Positions 58,543-64,000 of a stretch of DNA of 64,000 nt are shown in pieces (position 1 is the stretch's first letter; every line of letters begins with the position of its first letter). The stretch covers positions 73,258,077 through 73,322,076 of the forward strand of contig CM060194.1 in assembly GCA_030549335.1 (NCBI GenBank), given 5' to 3'. Source of the DNA: Pontederia crassipes (Eukaryota; Streptophyta; Magnoliopsida; Commelinales; Pontederiaceae). The notes under the pieces are model-generated. The model did not search any database, had not been told where the DNA came from, and saw nothing but the letters and a program-made list of their open reading frames with translations. Position numbers and translations under genes: made by a program.

Positions 58543-60470
58543 TGTAATAACAACCCATTTACAAATTAAATAAATAAGTAATAATAATGAAAGAAATATA
58601 AAATGGACATTAGGTTGGAAAGACCAAGTTCATAGCCCAACTAATTAAGCCCAATTAGCTATTAGGCCATATAACTACACTATAAAGAGGCTAATTACCC
58701 TAAGGTTCTCTCTCTTAGCCACCATTTCTCTTCCTCTCATCTCTCTTTTCTCCCTTGGAGCACATCATCCAGTAAGAAAAGAAGGATTACAGCAAGGTTT
58801 CATCTAGGTCTTCCTTCAATTCTGCATTCCTTTTTGTGATAGCATCATCCCCTCACTTCTTTTTTCAATTAGATGGGTTCCTAAGTGGAGAACCATAAGG
58901 GAAGGTGTTCTTGGTGATTGAGAAGGCTCAAGCTAGGAGCAACCACGAATTAAAGTGGGTGATCCCGAAATCCTCTGTATAACATGATTAAAAATTGATT
59001 TGGAATTAGGGTTCTTCATATTAATAGTGTTCTTGATGGAAGAAAAGTATGGAATGAAATGAATGAATGTTTTTCATGTGTTTAATGCATGTACTATGAT
59101 TCATATGATTGCTTATATGTTCTGTAGTAGTCCTTCATGCCTAGATGTTTGATTGAATGCCTTGATTACAATTTTTGATTGAAATTCATTTTTTTCCATT
59201 CTATCCGGTTTTTGTTTTTCATACAGACCGGTCGACCGATCCTGTATATCGGTCGACCGGTGATGAGGTTATCGATCGATCGATCCTTGGAGACCGGTCG
59301 ACCGATCAATCTCCCGAGCCTCGTATCGTTCGGCCGATCGAAGCTCCTTCTTAATCTAAGTGTTATCGGTCGATCGATCCAGAGATATTGGTCGATCGAT
59401 ATATATAACTTGTTCATTGTGTTTTATAAGGACCAACCGATCGATCGATCTAGAGATATCGGTCGACCGGTGTCCGAAAAATGATCGACCGACCAGTAAG
59501 GACCGGTCGACCGATATCTGTCAGATTGCATATTGATTGTTGATTTGGTTTATATTCTTTCTATGCTTGTGTTGAGTTACTCTTTACTGACTGAAATGTT
59601 ATGTGATTGAATCATTGATCTTATCTATATCTGTCCTAAGATCCAATCCCAATATGATATGCAAGTATGGCAAAGTGATAAAGTGAGAAAGTTATGAACA
59701 TGTTATGGGAGTGGTGATCAGAGATTAAGCTGGGTGCTCATTCGGACGGGTCGCTCCCTGAACCATGATTTGATCCCCCATTGGCCGCACGAAGTTGTAT
59801 TTGTCTATTATAAATCCTCCAAGTTAAATGCACCACAAGACACCTAATGTTAAGTGAAAGTAAGAGCATAAGGAATATTGGCAAGTGACATGAACATGTG
59901 AGCAAAGCATGATTATTAATGCAGCATGATCTCTGAAATCCTTTATGATATAAGATTGACTCATGATCATTATCTCTGTTATCCATCGATATCTCAAGTG
60001 AATGATGCTATCAAATCTGATCTTATTGCAAGTGATTATTAATTCTGTCAATTGCTAATTATTGTTATGCATTGTACACTTATGGATCCCCACTAGATTG
60101 TATTGCTTACATGAGGATCTCCTCCCCTGTGTTGATTTTCACAGAATCAGGTCATTGATGGTGTTGAGATCGTGTGCCGCGACTAGCGATGCTATTGCAC
60201 ATGAACCAAGAGAGGGCCTAATTATCTTTATCTTTATTTGTCGCATTTTGAGCTTGATGTATTCAGACATTATGGATACATGGACTTTGTAATATTTTGG
60301 GACATTTACTTTTATGATATTTCTTTCTTTCTCTTCCTTGCTTTTATTATTGGCATGTCATTGTTTTTATTTTGAGATTTGTTCAAGATTATGGGCAATG
60401 TTATAGTGTTTTCGTAGCGCCTTCGAATAGATCATCGTCATGTGACGTTGATCGATTTGGGAGCATTACA
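58543..60470 (+). repeat. Right LTR of the gypsy element
   Basis: 1,928 bases, TGTAATAACA to GAGCATTACA. Its palindrome array (59225-59520) has more GTCGATCGAT variants than the left one, as expected from C-to-T decay at methylated CpG. Confidence 0.92.
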
Positions 60471-60717
60471 TTTATTACTTCTTATTTTGACTCTGGTTGC
60501 TCCTGCTTCTTAGACAATTCAAATTGTATGGAAACTAAAATAAACAAAAAAATAATATGTTGAAACCAAACAATTAAGTTTAGATGACTAATAATATGAA
60601 AAGAAAATTAGTGAGTAATCGAATGTATGTGACCTGTATTAGTTATGCACGTGAAAAGATATTAATTGTTGTACATTTTGTCAGCAAGAGGATAAAGACA
60701 TAAGTACACATTATTAT
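60471..60717. repeat. Direct repeat copy B, right of the gypsy element
   Basis: TTTATTACTTCTTATTTTGA to CACATTATTAT, homologous to copy A at 51366-51618, with many substitutions and small indels. Confidence 0.85.
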
Positions 60718-62089
60718 AATATGTTTACTCATCGATAGAGCACTAATACTCCTTCAATCTGATGTCCGACGATAAGAATATAAAATAAATAATTATGCTA
60801 TTTCTAATGATTTAAACTTTTAGAACAATTGATTAGCACATTAAATTTAACTTGGTATCAAAATCAATGTCCCGAGTTCAAAACTTATTAAGGTCTTATT
60901 AAAAGAATATTTTCCTCACTTTATTATCTAACTAGACTAGACAAAAGTTGTCAGTAGCCTGCACGTGTAAAGAAATATTAAGAATATAAAATAAATGATG
61001 TTGGTATTTCTAACTAATTAACTTTTTAAGAAAATTGTTTAACACATCTAATTTAACATCCGAACGAAAGTGGTAAACTAAATTGTGGTCAAATAATTGG
61101 TGGATTTCAGACTAACCAAGCTTGCTTAAGTAGTATAGTTTTTTACCTTATAAAAATGATTTATGGACAATCAAATAATTTGTTACTTAAAATTCTTTAT
61201 AAACATGAAAAGTAGCTTCCTTTTATAGTCAAGATAATAATTATGGTGATGAGATGATTAACATGTTACGAGAAGGACCAATGACTCTATGTTTTGTTTA
61301 GAAATGATCATATTTTTTGTTTAACTGGAAGCAAATAAAAATTTGAACCCTCCTCGATTAGACGAATCAAAATAGTACCAACAATCATTCAAATGCCATC
61401 CCTGGATCCTTTCCAAATAATTGGACATGTCGCTTCTTTTTGGGCACTCATATTGACATGCTCCTTGTTCAGACTTACTTCATTACTTGGCATCTACTCA
61501 TTAAGATTCTCATCCACGATATTATCAAAATCGGATCGGATTGACGGTTCAATCAGTTTAATTACGAATTGATCAATAATTTGGTTCGGTTAGATGTCAA
61601 AATTATTTTGACATTGAATCGGAGGAAAACGATTGAACCGGCCAACTCGACCGATTGAATCGGCTCAACTCAATTTAATTAAAATTTTAAAAACTAAAAA
61701 ATGATGAAATAGGAAAGTTAAAAAAAAAGAAAAGCATATAAAAAAAGGTAAAAAGGAGGGAATATGAATTAAATAAAAAAGATAAGTATTTAAAATTGAA
61801 TAAGATTAAAATGGAAAATTATCAAAGAGCATAAATAAAGGAAATAAAAAGAAAGGTGTTGAATAAAAAAAGAAGTAAGAATAATTTAAGATCAAATTTA
61901 TTAATATAGCATCTATCATCATTAAATAATAGATATTAAATTAATAATAATCTATTTATATTTATATGTTAATCATTATTATGTATTTATTATTAAAACT
62001 TTTAATAAATAAAAAATATGTTATATTAATTTTAAATATTATTAATAAATTATTAGTATAATATTCATATACTAGATCATATAACTGGG
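60718..62089. other. AT-rich intergenic DNA
   Basis: No gene seen. A CGGATCGGATTGACGGTTC-type repeat trace lies at about 61530-61670. Confidence 0.4.
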
Positions 62090-62390
62090 TGTAATCTTGT
62101 GTAACCCTCCACATCACCGTCGTCTAATCAAACGGACAGAGGGAGATGAATCCCTCTCCCCTGCCGCCCCATCTGCCTTCCCCTTCGACGACCGCAGTCG
62201 CCCATGTTCGTCATCGAGCCTGCGCCTCTTCCCCTCGTCTTTGACTCCTCTCCTCTTCCCCTCGTCTTCTCCTCCTCCGCCGACCGACATCGCCAACCGA
62301 CCACCGACCCTCTTGCGTCGCGGCATCCCTGCTTGCGTCGCCGGCGCAGTCAATGTCACGGGCGTGCTCCACAAGCATCATATATATGTA
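62090..62390. other. GC-rich island without supported gene
   Basis: Pro/Ser- or Arg-rich frames run on both strands through CTCCTCCTCCGCC-type low-complexity sequence. No domain, splice structure or termini recognised. Confidence 0.4.
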
Positions 62391-63342
62391 TAATAATGCT
62401 TTTAATTATCATATTAAGTTAGTTTAGATGCTTATATAGTCATGGTTACATATAACAATTAACTTTTGGATTAAAGCATAATGATAATTAAATTATCGAT
62501 AAGCATTATAAAGAAATTATATAATATTATTAGGAATAAATTTTAATATTTATAAATATTATAATAAATATATTTAACTATGATTAACTAAGGTTAATTA
62601 GAGATTTAACACTATTTTTTTATCAAAATAATATGATTGAACCTTTATTTCAACCAATAAGATTTCAAACAGCTCAAGCAGACAGCTCATCAACTGCTTA
62701 GAAAAATATTTTTTCAAACCATCATATGATGTGTTAAAAATTTGAAAAAAATATAAATTAAAACATCTTATTCTCGGAAAGGAGAAAAATTTGCAGAGGA
62801 AAATACCTACCAGAACCGCCTGAGAAAATTCGCCAAGGTCGCTTGGTTAAGGTAGGGTTTTTTATTCGACCATCTTTTCGTGGGTAGTTCTTCATAAATC
62901 CTGAAATTTTGCATGGTTCATCCTCTCGAAGTTAGCTTTCCGTTGCCACAAGAATAATATAAAAAGGATTTGTTTACAGAAAGTTATCAACCCAGAATCA
63001 TAGATCGCTCACTCTGTCCTGAGTGGGTCCGTCTTATCAATTAAGGCATGATTAGTATAAAACGAATTATGATTTGAAATATATATATATGTTTAATTAT
63101 ACTTTGTAATTGTTCGGTGAGAAGTTGAATCATCCAATTTGGATGTGTAGATGTGGAGAAATAAAATTTTCACTTCATAATGATTTTTCTCTCAGATTCT
63201 AGGACATTAATAGAACACGACCCGAATTGACTATTTTTGTTATAGAATTATACAAGGAGTTAAATTCTCTAATTTTTATGACTAAATAATAGGGAAATAT
63301 AGTTTTCGAAAAAAATTATGATCTAGGTAAATACACAAGTGT
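62391..63342. other. AT-rich intergenic DNA
   Basis: No supported feature. Confidence 0.4.
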
Positions 63343-64000
63343 CACTACAAGAAAAATGACTTTTAGCGACCATAATTAACGAAGAGATTCAAATATGGTC
63401 ATTAAACATCATTTTTAACGACTAGAAAAAATTATGGTCGTCAACAATAAGGACCAGAATATTTTTATGACTGGCCGTTAAAAGTCAACAATAAGGACCA
63501 AATAATATTCAAATTAACGACCATCATCTTGTCGTTAAAAATATGAAAGAATAAAAGAACAAGTAGGTATAGAAACATAGTTCCACATTCATTATAGTAG
63601 TATGATGAGAGCAAAGAGACAAGTATTAATAGATGAGGAGACTAATGGGCTAATGTAGAGTTTTATGGAGAAGGTCCATCTTTGGATCTTTTCTAAATTT
63701 AAAACAATATTTTTTTATCAAATTATTTGTTCACAAAAAAAAACTTTAAAAAATTGGTCGGTTCATCCAAAATGTGATTCAATCCAGTGATGTCTTTAGC
63801 GACTAGGTGAGTTGTCCTTATAAGTTATATAGGGACTAGCATACTAGTCACTATTGAATTTTTAGGGAAGAGAATCATAGTGGTCCTTAAAATGAATCAA
63901 CGGATAGTTATTCACACTAGACACTAAAATCTTTTAGCGACAGGACCTATAGCGAAGAGTCGCGATCAATTTTTTCTTGTCGTCGATGAGTATTAACGGC
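63343..64000. mobile_element. Terminal part of a CACTA (En/Spm) transposon, cut by the window edge
   Basis: CACTACAAGAAAAATGAC at 63343 is the canonical CACTA inverted terminus. Within the next 650 bases, subterminal motifs recur in both orientations: TTAACGACCAT, TGGTCGTTAA, TTTTTAACGACTAG and TAGCGAC. No transposase frame has begun before the edge, and the partner terminus is outside the window. Confidence 0.85.

Larger units (their letters stand above)
51619..60470 (+). mobile_element. Full-length Ty3-gypsy (chromovirus-like) retrotransposon, inactive
   Basis: LTRs at 51619-53585 and 58543-60470 begin TGTAAT; the right one ends ATTACA, an inverted match, while the left has GTTATA. A primer site for initiator tRNA-Met follows the left LTR at 53590. 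Domain order is gag, zinc knuckle, protease, reverse transcriptase, RNase H, integrase, then a chromodomain-like tail (WHYHHGDEATWE, 58411-58446). Reverse transcriptase before integrase defines Ty3-gypsy; the tail and long LTRs suggest a Tekay/Del-like chromovirus. At least six stops and one or more frameshifts break the coding region. The flanking 5 bases are ATTAT and TTTAT, an imperfect duplication. Confidence 0.93.

Noticed and set aside
59179..59484. Frame with repeated GRPI / DRS peptides
   Set aside because: Produced by the GGTCGACCG palindrome array of the gypsy LTR, not a protein gene.

Overview
This is about 64 kb of nuclear DNA from a flowering plant. The evidence is spliced genes with GT-AG introns, AT-rich intergenic DNA, and LTR retrotransposons, LINEs, hAT, CACTA, MITE and TRIM elements typical of angiosperms. 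A GC-rich first exon in the glycosyltransferase gene hints at a monocot, but weakly; I cannot name the species.

Only three host genes are supported. (1) 1-14317, minus strand: a DNAJC11-type J-domain protein of the Arabidopsis OWL1/DnaJ13 family. I could place twelve exons; the 3' end runs off the left edge. (2) 40631-44767, plus strand: a five-exon GT8 glycosyltransferase of the PGSIP7/8 (IPUT1-like) type, with a signal peptide, a DSD motif and several C-terminal membrane spans. (3) 45340-50833, minus strand: a six-exon organelle-type YqgF/RuvX RNase H-fold nuclease. Genes 2 and 3 converge tail to tail. As I recall them, the Arabidopsis homologues of genes 1 and 2 are the neighbouring loci At2g35720 and At2g35710, so the pair appears to be an ancient conserved neighbourhood, here pushed about 26 kb apart by repeats.

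Most of the rest is transposable-element DNA. Introns of gene 1 hold an L1 LINE tail (about 3290-4285), a TRIM-like element (about 4662-4889), a foldback MITE (5278-5466), a CCGATATCCG-rich repeat (about 7310-8080), a 102-bp tandem duplication and a 100-bp RTE LINE fragment with a 17-bp target-site duplication (12543-12642). The gene 1/gene 2 gap holds a GC-rich segment with inverted ends (about 15138-15930), a 3-kb mosaic of GC-rich minisatellites (18.7-21.9 kb) and a complete LTR element with no coding capacity and a perfect TAATC duplication (23556-32663). Intron 3 of gene 3 holds a hAT element with an 8-bp duplication (46371-47702) and a 5'-truncated RTE LINE (about 47970-49782).

Downstream of gene 3 lies a full-length but decayed Ty3-gypsy chromovirus-like element (51619-60470). 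Its LTRs carry arrays of the palindrome TCGGTCGACCGA, its gag frame contains a 69-bp intron-like segment, and an older 250-bp direct repeat flanks it. The window ends inside a CACTA transposon that starts at 63343. I found no rRNA, tRNA or CRISPR feature. The most unusual structures are the repeat arrays inside the two LTR families, the duplicated splice acceptor in gene 2, and the direct repeat around the gypsy element.
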